This document shows, one piece after another, positions 22,263-33,565 of a stretch of DNA of 64,000 bases. The stretch spans positions 9,046,275 to 9,110,274 of the forward strand of contig NC_134032.1 in assembly GCF_964204645.1 (NCBI RefSeq). The letters are read 5' to 3'. The notes under the pieces were generated by a model. It saw only the letters and a program-made list of their open reading frames with translations. It searched no databases and was not told the origin of the DNA. How positions within the stretch are numbered: position 1 is the first letter of the stretch; every line of letters begins with the position of its first letter. This DNA comes from Tubulanus polymorphus. Taxonomy: Eukaryota > Nemertea > Palaeonemertea > Tubulaniformes > Tubulanidae. Made by a program: the position numbers and the translations under genes.

Positions 22263-23144
22263 AAATGAAAACCTGTTAATCATGTGTCTATGTTATTTAT
22301 ATACATATAATAGACGCTGGATTGTCAGATTATTGTTTTTGCCGTACCTACAACTCTTACTCAGCTACTAGCTAGCCGACCACCGATACCCATGTACGTA
22401 GTAAAATTGGCGAAAATCGTCCACATTCATTTTAGAAACGAAATCTTCCAAAACTTAACAACCAATAAAAACCCCAACCCTTTAGCCACATAGCACATAG
22501 GTGGCCTACCCACAATTAACAAAATTTAGCACGAAAATATGCATATTAGACGATATTTCACGACGCCGTAACGTGGCGCCCCCTTCCGACTCTGGCAGCC
22601 GAGTAAATCAAAATTCCGAATTTCTGGTGCTTTTCGACACTTACCCTGACTAGCTGATCCCATGTAAAGTTTTTCACCGCTCGTCTCCATCTTTGACCTG
22701 TTGTCCGCTGATCGAATAATCCGAAATCAGTGGCGAGAAATTCGGAAAAAGACGACAAATCCAAGTTTTAATTTTCACTTCCTGGTTTTCAGCCGGAGGT
22801 GGTGATGTCATCAGTATAGCCTCCAACCCGGAAACGAGATCCATCATTTTGATTTTGAAAAATGTTTCTAAAACTTTTTTAGCACTGCACATTTCTTCCT
22901 CTTAGAAATGGTCGACAAATATTTCTGTATTGAATATAAGGCTCGAAAATGCTTAGATTTGTGAAGTTTTCTATTTTTACGACGAGACTATAAACGAATT
23001 ATCTGACAAAAACATCGAATAATCATTTTTTTGTTAATCTTTTTCCTTTTACACAAGTTAAGTAAATAGAATATTTCGTTATTTAAGTGAATATTCCAGA
23101 TCTTTTGGGAAATTTTGCCGGTTTAGGGCGAGATTAAAAACAAA

Positions 23145-25709
23145 ATGGCGTTGAGCAGGAAAACGAACGTAAGTAAAATCGAAATAGAATTTGTCGAAGC
23201 TCCGTTATAACTTGACGATTGGACGTTTTTTCATATCTGTCCGCAAGAAAAATACTTGTTCTATCTTTTGGGATAATTCTTCGTCCGACAATTGAAGATT
23301 TCTGGTGTCATTTTCGTCCTTAATTGGCTCTAGTTTTGTTGTGTAGCCGGCTTAGTCTGCGTTTATTCTGCTTAAAAAGAGTTGAATATTCTGTTAGATC
23401 GGGATATCTATTGGACGATCCATTTTGCTCATATGCTTCTTGACCTTTTGGTTAATTGTGAGGGGAGCTTCTTTAACGGTTCTTAAAAAGCGCACATTTT
23501 CTTTTTAAAAAAATCGAAATAGCAAGGAAGTAGGACTAGGTCAGGACAGACAGGTGTAGTAAAGCAGAGCGGAGCGCCAGAGAGCCATCCTCGCTTGCCA
23601 GGGTTTGATTGCCGCCCGCTGGAGCTCGCACCAATACAAACCCTGACCGCAAACCTTTCATTGGTCTATTACATCGCCCACAATTTTTTGGGCAGACAGG
23701 TTCCCACTCAGCGCCTGCTAGTCTACATCTGGCTAATCTAGGAAATCTTGGGCTATGGTAATAGACCAATGAAGGATTTGCGGCCAGGCAAGCGAGGATG
23801 AACGGAGCCAGAAGAGGGCAATTGCGGCAAATTTTTATCAGCAATTCTGAAAAGGTACCAAAAGTGTGCCAGCGGGATGCCCTTTTCTTCAAGATTTTTT
23901 CCCATATCAGGCATGACTTGCCCGCGGATAGGGGAAATATATGGAGTTATCAAGTTTTCGAAAGATTGGTTGAATAATATTTGATTCGGTAGGTTTTTGA
24001 ATTTTACGGTTAAGTTCGATTTTGTAGGTGCGGTTACCGCCAGAGGTCAACAGGATTCTCTATATACGTAATCTACCGTATAAAATCACAACGGAAGAAA
24101 TGTACGATATTTTCGGCAAATACGGAGCCATTCGACAGATCAGAGTGTAAGTGTGTGCGTACCAGCATCCAGTCGGGCAGTCATCACTCGAATCAAATAT
24201 CTTGACTGTGCAACTTACCAGGGCTGTCTAATTGACATGGTTCCCATAGAACAGGGAAATTGGGAAAACTTGGGAATTTTGAAATAATAATTCCCGGTTT
24301 GGAAATATTTGGGAATTTGAAAAATTTTCCTCAAATCAGGGAAATATTTGGGAAATTCATTACATTTCACATATTGCATATGCCAAGGGTAACTTTCTCC
24401 GCTAAAATGTTGACTGTTGAACGCCGATATGTGTTCATTTGTATTCGGGAAAATTGAAAAATCACTCATGAAATACTTGGGAATTTTGAATTGATATAAC
24501 TGTGGGAACCATGAATTGAAAATGCATCAATTATAAGTCACACATAGATAATTTGGCCCGGGCACAATCGGCATGGATCAGGCTCAAGCTTAATTTGGCC
24601 CATGCCTAATTAGAGATCGCGTTCACCCGATACTAAACAATGCTGAAACAAAGCGAAGTGGGTCATTTCGGTGCTAGTCGCAATTCAAAGGCAATCATTT
24701 GTCTTGTGCTAAAATTGGGCTGGGGCCTGGTCCAACGTTTCTGGTCGGGCAAAAAACGCTAGGGTGAGAGCGGCAATCAAATTAATTGAATTAGATATTC
24801 AATTAATTAAAGGAACCATAGGTTCCCCCTACGACATCATCAGATTTCCCTGTACATCCTTAGACAGATAAAGCCTCCTTATGAGATATCATTCGATAAC
24901 TCCTTTAGATGCTTCCAGTAGAAGTGGTTACGTCCATAATATTCACCCTATGACATCATCAAATAAGTTCTTTAAAAAGAGATGGCTGTCCCCAAAATTT
25001 CACTTTGACATCATCGAATTATCGCCTTAGGGTCACATCCAGAAAAGATGGCTGCCTCAACGGATCCCCTATGACATTGTCACAACCTCTAGAATATTCG
25101 GAATGATACGTTACAAATTTTGAAAATTTCCCCCAGAAAATGGAGATCGGGAATTTTATGAATATGCTTTCTCTTTTCTAGCGGTAACACGCCGGAGACT
25201 AAAGGTACGGCGTTCGTCGTTTACGAAGATATATTCGACGCTAAAAACGCGTGCGATCATCTATCGGGTTTCAACGTTTGTAACCGGTATTTAGTGGTTC
25301 TATACTATCAGTCGAATAAGGTATGAAATAATTGCGCGTGAATTTCAGGGGCAGGGGCTGCAGCTGCTCAAAAATTGTTTAGAGTTACCCAGTCGATAGC
25401 TGACATAATGTCAAATAAAAAGTTCATTGTTACTATGGCATTTATCTGCCGGTTTTCTTTGACCAACCTCTGTGCAACTGGCCCCTGGTGCTTGATAAAC
25501 TTGCGCCTCTCCCAATTTTATCCTGAAGGGAGGGTTCTTAGCTTCTAGTTTCCAAAGTGCTTTTGGCCTGTTCCTTTTGTATAAATCTTTGTCAATAATA
25601 TTTGCTCGTTTTGTCGCAGGCTTTCAAGAAAATCGACACCGAGAAAAAGAAACAAGATCTGGACAGCATGAAAGCAAAGTACGGACTTCAAACTCCGGAT
25701 AAAAAATGA
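23145..25709 (+). CDS. SF3B6: Splicing factor 3B subunit 6 (SF3b p14/SF3b14a), 4 exons
   Basis: Exons 23145-23168, 24028-24146, 25182-25320 and 25620-25709 (TGA) join in frame with GT-AG introns to give 123 residues (human 125). The protein is one RRM: RNP2 is ILYIRN in exon 2, and RNP1 is KGTAFVVYE in exon 3. Tyr20 in [10 protein letters not shown] corresponds to the human Tyr that contacts the branch-point adenosine. p14 belongs to the U2 snRNP SF3b complex and binds SF3B1 through its C-terminal part, which is conserved here ([13 protein letters not shown]). The gene diverges from TPD52 and converges on DENND3. The 24-nt first coding exon, ending exactly at codon 8, is typical of the family. 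Confidence 0.98.
23587..23803. repeat. Inverted repeat with a split left arm, SF3B6 intron 1
   Basis: CATCCTCGCTTGCC (23587-23600) and GCAAACCTTTCATTGGTCTA (from 23648) are inverted in the right arm at 23757-23800, where the two blocks lie nearly side by side. The left arm therefore carries about 46 extra bases, or the right arm lost them. Open frames here come from the palindrome. Confidence 0.75.
24225..24500. repeat. Dispersed GGGAATTTG/TTTCCC repeat in SF3B6 intron 2
   Basis: CCATAGAACAGGGAAATTGG followed by TTGGGAATTTTGAAATAATA recurs inverted at about 17270-17350 and, shortened, at 33320-33372. It marks another interspersed repeat family; the rest of this intron (to 25181) has ATGACATCATC units at 24820-25090 and nothing coding. 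Confidence 0.6.
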
Positions 25710-25929
25710 TCGTGGACTTTATATCATACGTATATGTGCCGGAAGTGGCTTAAAAATACAGAGCAAATTTCCGGACTCAACTGAAACCAAAAGTTCAGAC
25801 TTTTCTGGGATCAAAATTCGGAGGTTTTTGTGTGCCCGTCGCAGCTGCCCTTTTTGATGATATATACAATTATTTTATTTAAAGTGCTGTAAAAAATTGA
25901 TGCCGTCATCGAGATGGCAATTTTTTGTA

Positions 25930-25935
25930 AATAAA
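25930..25935 (+). promoter_or_regulatory. Poly(A) signal AATAAA for SF3B6
   Basis: The first AATAAA after the SF3B6 stop, about 220 nt downstream; plausible by position only. Confidence 0.55.
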
Positions 25936-26431
25936 CGATACAATTTTGAAGATGTTTTGTTTGTTTTTCGTGACTGGCTGATTTTCTTACAGGCCTTTAA
26001 GGGCTGACAGGAATCCACCAAATACTGACCTACCAGTGTGTGTTTCAAGAATCTAAATCTTTTAATACGAGGAATATTAGGTAAGTAGGGATCTCCGCCC
26101 ACGAATACAGATTTCCAAAAGCCGACCCGGATTGGGCTGTGTAGACACCGAATGCTGACCAGAATTGGGCAATGTGGATCCTCAAGCGCTGACCAGGATG
26201 GGGATGGCCACAGATCCAGCAATCAAAGTAATCGAAAAATTAAATATATTTGTATAAATATTGTGTATTTTTATAGTAAATATTGTATAAATAATGTGTA
26301 TTTTTAAGGTAAATATTGAATTCTGACAAAAAATTGCGAATTGTCTCGTATCGATTATAAGAAAAATAAATCTATATTGCAAAAATCAACTCAATCTGTC
26401 CGTATATAAACAATAAACAAACAATATCTAC

Positions 26432-26896
26432 ACAGTGTGTCCCAGAAAAAGGTTCCTCCGAAATAATCAAATATTTTTAAGTTAATCAATATTAATAAAT
26501 AGATTTCACTATGGATTAGTTATGAGTGGGATGTCTTCTTTACATATTAGGAAAGTATAATGGGTCATGTAGACGACACCCGGTTGGGTTTCAAATACTA
26601 ATTATGAAGTGACCTATTCTACTTAAAAACCAAACTTGATAAATGCAATCGAAAACCAACCGGGAGTGGTCTACATGAGTCATTATCCTTAACCCTTTCA
26701 GTGCATCTACACTGCAGTGTGGTGTATTGATGTAATTAGTAATCTAGCAATATAGGGTATTAATTAGTCAGCACTGAAAGGGTTAATATGTAAAGAAGAC
26801 ATCCTACTGATTACTTATCCATAACAAAGATTTATTTATCAACATAGATTAACATAATAACGTACGGATATCTAATCATTTTCTGGGACATGCTGT
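26432..26896. mobile_element. Palindromic foldback element interrupted by a MITE
   Basis: ACAGTGTGTCCCAGAAAA at the left rim is inverted as TTTTCTGGGACATGCTGT at the right. Pairing continues through GGATGTCTTCTTTACATATT in the left arm and AATATGTAAAGAAGACATCC in the right, and inward through GGTCATGTAGAC / GTCTACATGAGT. The right arm is split by the TTAA element at 26689-26786. No transposase frame is present. Confidence 0.85.
26689..26786. mobile_element. 98-bp TTAA-flanked MITE (piggyBac-like), intact
   Basis: TTAA, then CCCTTTCAGTGC, an 66-bp interior, then GCACTGAAAGGG and TTAA. The terminal repeats are perfect over 12 bp and the TTAA is duplicated on both sides. It is the smallest and cleanest copy of the family also at 8352-8636 and 13670-14012. 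Confidence 0.88.
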
Positions 26897-28310
26897 AATA
26901 AAAGGATGGCATATTTTGAAATCACAAGTTGGCTGTGATCGCTACAGCACGAATCAACAAAATTTTGATCATCAAATTGGCTTTGATTAATCAACTTATT
27001 GTCAAATAATTAAGCACCTTCTGAAACTAAATTGTCTTGGGCTCATGAGATATCCACGCACAATTTTGTACATGCTTCCATCTAAAAGTCATTGATTTAT
27101 TCGACTAGATTATCGCGCAGTGTAAACATAGAATACAAGATCATTGATATACATCTCTATAAGCCACTAAATATATATTAATCCTGAGGACAGCATCTTT
27201 AGATTACAAATGTTCCTTATATAGTTTACTATTCATAAGACTGATGAAATTTGACACATTTCCTGTGGGCAGTCTAGGCTCAGCCTAATAATACTTAAGT
27301 TCTAAAGCGATTCTAATGACTGATGATTATTTTTGGTGGCCCTCGTGAACATTGCAACATTTATATGACCCGGAGGGCACAAATCTTGGCCCAGCGCAAC
27401 TATTGCTGACTTATAATACCCAATTTCCCACGACTTCCAACCCTCCCCATGGATGTTTTCGGAATGTACTTTATGAAAAGCCCCTAAGCACAACCACAAA
27501 ACTTGTATTCTTTGATGTTTTTGAATCAGGGTCCCTACGACTCCTTGATTCCTTCAAAACGGAAAATGCTTTTAAAGGTGCTTGGAACTCCTTTATTTGA
27601 GCAAAATGTTTACCTTTAACTCCCTAAATTTTGAGAACATTAGACTCCGCCTAAATCAGTTCCGTTGGAACCAGAACCTTTTGTCATCCAATTAGGCGCT
27701 TACAGAATTAGAAACCTTGTTTGCTTTAAGAACCACTAGATTACCCGCTTACCGAGATAAGCAGCACTGATTTAGGAGAAGTCTACAGTAATTGGGATAT
27801 ACAAGTGATGCAGACGCTTCGGGATCGTTCATTTATTACGTACGTATAAAATTTGAGATTTTCAACCCCCCTCTTTTGAAATTATTTTAAAAATTTTGAA
27901 ATTAGAACGCCAGGAGATGCGTTCTGGCGCAATACGTGTTATAGGCCTCACTTTCATTACCGGAAGTGTGTATCAATTTTCACGTCTGTCAATTACAATC
28001 CAATGAAAATCTGTCGCTTCAAACTTTCAGTAAGCATTTTCTCAAAGGTTATACACTCACTCACTCCAAGATATGTCAATAACAACAATGTGTATAGACC
28101 ATTTTTTCAAATAGCGATTGGTTCCGTCAAATACACCTCATATATAAACCAGAGCCAAAAACAAATGAAGCGTCAGTCGATTTCGATCGTCGCGTCATCT
28201 TGGTTTAATCGTGTACTGCGGGGTTGTTGCCACTACGTGGCAGCACGGCTTTTTCGAACCCTCTACGGAGCCGTTACGTTTTGATGTTTAGGGTCGAATC
28301 CCGAATTGAT

Positions 28311-28316
28311 TTTATT
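28311..28316 (-). promoter_or_regulatory. Poly(A) signal for DENND3
   Basis: TTTATT on the plus strand is AATAAA on the minus strand, about 245 nt past the DENND3 stop. Assigned by position only. Confidence 0.5.
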
Positions 28317-28559
28317 TTTTTCGCGATGTTTTGTTTTTTGGTTATTTGACTTCTCCCGAAAAACCGGAAATGAAATTGGATTTTTTAAAAATCTGGAATT
28401 CCGGAGAAATCCGGAGAAGTGGCAACTCTGTGTATACATTAAGTGCATTACAGTAAGAAAATGCACTGACCCCTCCCCCTCCCCTAATGCGTACGTAATA
28501 AATGAATGACCCCTTCCCCGAAGTATGAAATTTTTAGAACTCCTTACATCCAGGAATAT

Positions 28560-31500
28560 CTAAACCTCTGCAGCATCATCTTCATCTTCCGGCTCTTCGC
28601 CGATAGCCTCGAATTCCGACCGACTCTTCATGCTGACAATAGGTGTCGTCGGCGTCGTCGACGTCGTACTCCAGATCGCTATTTTACCCTCGCTCGTGAC
28701 GGAGCCGCTGATCACATAGCGATCGTCGGCCACGCACATCGAGCGTATCGCCTCGCCGAGATGAGCCGACAGAACCTTCTTCTCCAAACTACAGTCGTAC
28801 GTGTTGAATATGTAGATCAATCCGTTCTTAGAACCGGCCCATATCTACGACGCAAACGAAATAAGAATTACGGTATAATGATTTCCGAGGTCCTGATGAT
28901 TGTCATGTATAATGTATGTAATAACTACTGTATGTCACACATGCTCTCCGTGCTACGTTTTGGTCCGTAATTTCGTTGATAATCAGTTTATCTACTTTTA
29001 TTATGCGTCAAGATACTACCCTCATATCGTGGTTGCTTCCATAAATTCCCCTGATATCAATTAATAATCTATTGGAATTTCTAGAAAAGATGGCTGCCAT
29101 CAGAAAGCAATGACCTCTGGACTTTATAAGATTATCCAGGTCCTATAGAAAGCCTTTCAAAAAGATGTATGCCTCTATAAATCCCTCAATGACATCATCA
29201 AATTACCCCTGCACGCTCTTCTTGAAAATATGGCTGCCTCCATAAATTCCCCTACTTCATCGATCTATTTTTTGGGTTATCAACTGCCTATATGCCTAGA
29301 GTAGTAGATGGCTGTCTATGAGTCTTCCTATCATCAAATTACTGCAGCAGAACCTTCCAGAAAAGATCGCTGCCTCTATAAATCCCACTATGACATCATC
29401 AACCTATACGTGTAGTTGTACATACCTTATTCCCTACTAGTACCATACGACTGAAACCACGGCATTCAACGGTGAATTTTTTCACTTGTGAGAAATTCTC
29501 CGCATCCCACACGATCATTTCATTGTTACGACCGCTACCAGTCCATACCTGGAAATACCCAACTTATTCATTTCAAACTCGCAATCAACCACAGGTGGAC
29601 AGGTGTGGCATCCAGGGACATTACAATAGTGCATTGGACTTGAACCCATGCACTTGCATACCAGAGTGGAACGCCTAGACGATTCAATTAAACAGAACCA
29701 CCAAACCACCCACAAAATTAGGGATATAGCCCATTAGCTGCTGGTAAAAAATTGAATTTTTCTCAGTTACAATTCATCGAAGAATGAAAGAAAATGTTCA
29801 AATTAATCAGTAATCAACAGTAAGACCCTCAGTAACATCTTTCATATTTGCATACGCATTAAACAAATGAGTCAATATTTCTCATTAGGAAATAGTAACG
29901 AATACTGAAAATCAGAATCAGTCGGCAGCTCCATGTACCGAGTTTTGCCAACACGTTTATATGCATGTAAATTAAAAGTTGGTTATCAGTGCATTTAAAA
30001 ACACTTCTTGGCACGCTCGATAATGCAATAAGCGTCAAAATGGTAGTCATTTTATGACGCTGTAGCAATTAAACAGAAACACTCAGTTGACCCATAATGC
30101 TTAACACGTATTTCCGTTGGGTTTTGCCCCTAAATCGATCTCGGAAATATGTAAGAAATGCTGCTAAAGGATACCCACAGCATGAAAATGAACCGTTAAC
30201 ACATGCTGGAATGCCTAGGAATAGGGGCATTATACAAGATCCAGCATGACGGTGAACGTAGCCAGGATAACCAACTTGGTGAAACCCTTCACTGTTAACT
30301 GACCTGGATTCAAATTTCTAACTTACCTGACCGTTATTCGTGACTAGGAAGCAGTCTATTTGAATTTTCCGTTTCAATTGTTTGTCCTCGTAGAAGAGTC
30401 GTCGCAGCACGTCGCCATGGCGATTCACCACTAGAATTTCTTTCTTAACGCCTTGAAAAGCAACGCATTAACCATGATAGCAAGTGTCACATGACCACCA
30501 ATTGAGCGAATCTTACAAAGTTTTTTCGTACAATTCTTTTAGTTTTATAACCTTTTTAATGCTGCCTAATCCTTACCCCAAGGTGGAGATAATCTTGAAA
30601 AATTTGAAAAAAATTCCACCCCACTGCGACGTATCATTGGCATAAGGCACAATTGTGTCTACACTGTGGTGCGACGTATCATTAGTTACTAACATTTCAA
30701 AATGTTTGACAGATGCTGCCATCTTTCGAGAGATTATAACTACGTAATCACTAACTACACGCTATCCACTAATATGCAATAATTACATTGATACACTGCA
30801 ATGCGGTGTACTGGCAACATTTATCAATTTATACACAGCACGTCGCACTACGGTGTAGACACACCGAATGGGTTAATCAAAATATGAGATCACATCTACA
30901 TGCACCTGTAAACGTACATGCACATGTAACATGTCGACACTTACCGCACCAGAGGCAGTCTTCTTTCACTACTATCGACTGTAGACCCTGTATTGCCGTT
31001 AAATGTATCGCTGAACCGATTTTTGTCAAACTTTCGGCGTCCCACGTGATAATCTGACCGTTTAAACTCGCAGTGAATACCAGACTATTGGACAGAAAAT
31101 TGAAACAATCAATATAATCCCCCTATGGCATCATAAAATTACTCGTATCCAAGAAAGATAGCTGCCTTTATTGAAAAAACCCCAAATGTCATCATTATCA
31201 TCATCATCATCAGCATCATCATCATTACCCATTTAGACCCTTCCAGAAAAGATAGCCGCCTTCACAAATCCTCCTCTTACATCATCAAATTACCCTTACA
31301 GACAATTTCAGAAAAGGCCGCCTTTACAAAATCCCCTAAGACACCATCAAATTGCTCCTACTGACACTTACTGATGTCTTAATAATTGTTATTGAAATTA
31401 TGGCTCCCTTCACAAATCCTCCTATGACATCATTGAATTAACCCCCCCCCCCCCAATTATTAGACACTATACTGACATTTACCTTTTATCCTCAGATAAA

Positions 31501-33565
31501 GTCATGTGTGACATCATATCATCATGCTCTAATAGCTTCTGATTACACGTTGCCGTAGCGACATCAATAATGTAAATCACATGGTCGAATGAACCGGCCC
31601 AGACCTGGTGATCACCAACAGCCAATAAACACACCTGTTAAAAACAACGACCATCACCATAGTACCCGATGAGACACCAAATGATGAGACTATCAATCGG
31701 ATTTTTAGCTGGTCGAAATAAGTTCTCAATTTCAACTATAAACTTGATTTTTAAACTCCTTAAACCAATATTATCAAACGAGCTTCGAAAACAATTATCA
31801 GATTCACTTCAGAATGGCTCAATGCAACAGGCCTTTGACATCGAAAACTAGCAATTGGCAATCAGCATGTCCTTCAGGTATACCGTACTTTTGTACTGCT
31901 GATGTTCGGTATAGGTTGATTCACTTAAATAGTGTACGTACGTACGTACATACATACATACATACATACATACATACTGCCCAGTGAAGTGCTGAAAACT
32001 GCACCACCTGGTGGATCTTTGTAGAATTCTTGACTGCAATGGTAGTCCATGTCCCAATATGCACTAGCACACTATGCGCTAGGTGAATCCCAACTTTCCA
32101 CGAGTGCGGCAGCAGTATATGTCCCACTGCACACTAACCATTAGTGTATCATGACTTGCCACAATTTCAGAATAATTAGATAAGATACGGTAGCCAGAAT
32201 ATTTAGGAATATTTCGTCAACTTACAACTTTTTTCTCAGCTTGTATACACTCTGATACGAGAAACCATTTGCTGGCGTTGTACACTTTGACTTTGCCGCT
32301 GCCCATACCAACCCATAACATCGGCTCGATGGCCATCTGTTCATTCGAATCCATACCTGGAATAAAAGAACCCACAAAGTCTAGAGTCAAGGGTTATTAG
32401 TTCACAAGTCAAGAATACATGTATAATATATAATTTACTTTTCACTTAAAGATAACAATGAAATGAACAATATAAATGCTGAATTAACATCGATAAACGA
32501 GGGTGCAGTCACAGAGCCCACAGGCTGTGACAACTTTGGGCCAAGTCAAGTGGTGACTGTACCCAAAAAACAAAGAAAAGATTAATATGATACTACACGA
32601 GATGGATGAATTGAGACATGACACGTGTATATGAGGACATTAGTAATAGAGTATCTACTTATTAAGCAAAGTGCGAAGTGTGATGATCACTTATGGCAGG
32701 TGTGCTGATGAATATCCAATGTCTGGTATTTGTAGTTCATTTTCATTGAAAATGTGTGGATTGAAAAAAAATCATGTCAGGTGGAGTCCTGAACACGAAG
32801 TTAACTGTGGACAAGCACTTTTTGCAAGTATGAAATATCCAATGTCTGGTATATGAGGTATGGGTGATCACTTTTCTTTTTAAAAATGAACGAATAAAAT
32901 GTCGAATATCTAGTGTTTATCTAGTGATTTTAAATAAAAAATGTCTCTCCTGAACACCTTCGATGAAAGTCATACTCACGTCCAGGTGTATAGAGCAAAG
33001 CTTCAACTGTCGATCTCTCCAACTCGTTTGCGTTCGGGTTAATCTTTCGTTGCAGCACCTCTTCTGTACCCTGAGGTAGCACGCCCCCGCCTGCCTCGCG
33101 TTGGTTCGTGAAGTGACACAGAATTCGCGCCGCTTTTTCGACGACCAGGTGATGCGACGACTCCTCATCGCGTCCGCTGAAATCAAGATTATCGAGAAAA
33201 GTTAAATAGCCCAAAATTTGCTGAAGATTGCCTCGGAAAAGCAATTGACATCACAGAACTATGCTACGTCAAGTGTTAAATGAATTTCCCAGCTTAAAGG
33301 AAAATCTATTGAATTCCAAAACATTCCAAATTGCCAAGTTTATCCCAATTTCCCTGTTCATGGGGAACCATTGCGGACAGACTGGTGATTGCATGAACGA
33401 ACCTGAAAATCAGGGCGTCTAACAGTTGAACATTTTGCGCAGCTTGTTGTACAATACCGCCGTCTCTTAGAGCACCGGCGATCGTTACACCCGACCACAT
33501 TTCGGTAATTAACATCGCCCATTCGTTACGCTGATCTTTCAAACAAACAACGTAGCGAGGTCCAC
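28560..33565 (-). CDS. DENND3: DENND3 exons 18-25: WD40 propeller and acidic tail
   Basis: Residues about 860-1297. Blades are visible as MLWVGMGSGKVKVYNASKW (32356-32226), HQVWAGSFDHVIYIIDVATA (31634-31483), LVFTASLNGQIITWDAESL (31084-30945), VWTGSGRNNEMIVWDAENF (29548-29426) and IWAGSKNGLIYIFNTYDC plus DRYVISGSVTSEGKIAIW (28844-28560). The last exon closes with a Thr/Pro/Ser stretch and a Glu/Asp-rich tail before TAG. The exon 33565-33403 begins with GPRYVVCLKDQRNEWAML, which could be the first blade. The protein is expected to be cytosolic or membrane-peripheral; no membrane segment is seen. Confidence 0.93.

Larger units (their letters stand above)
14573..23144. other. 8.5-kb region between TPD52 and SF3B6, no supported gene
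   Basis: This stretch separates two divergent genes and should contain the TPD52 promoter(s) and the SF3B6 promoter. I found no exon with acceptable splice sites and a recognisable domain. It holds arrays at 14765-14975, 15290-15900, 17879-17900, 18458-18935 and 19081-19162, a cluster of foldbacks at 16343-16870, and palindromes at 19637-19760, 20207-20349, 20518-20700 and 22075-22262. A CGG-rich patch at 15930-15950 and the stretch 17800-18070 with TA and GA runs are possible promoter sites by composition only. Confidence 0.5.
25936..28559. other. Intergenic region between SF3B6 and DENND3 3' ends
   Basis: The two genes converge here. Apart from the palindrome at 26432-26896 I see nothing functional. 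Open frames at 25875-26222, 27302-27600 and 28003-28284 have no recognisable domain and no splice context. The right edge, from about 28310, should be DENND3 3' UTR. Confidence 0.5.

Noticed and set aside
28506-28970. Plus-strand open frame of 154 codons
   Set aside because: Antisense shadow of the last DENND3 exon, which has clear WD40 motifs on the other strand.
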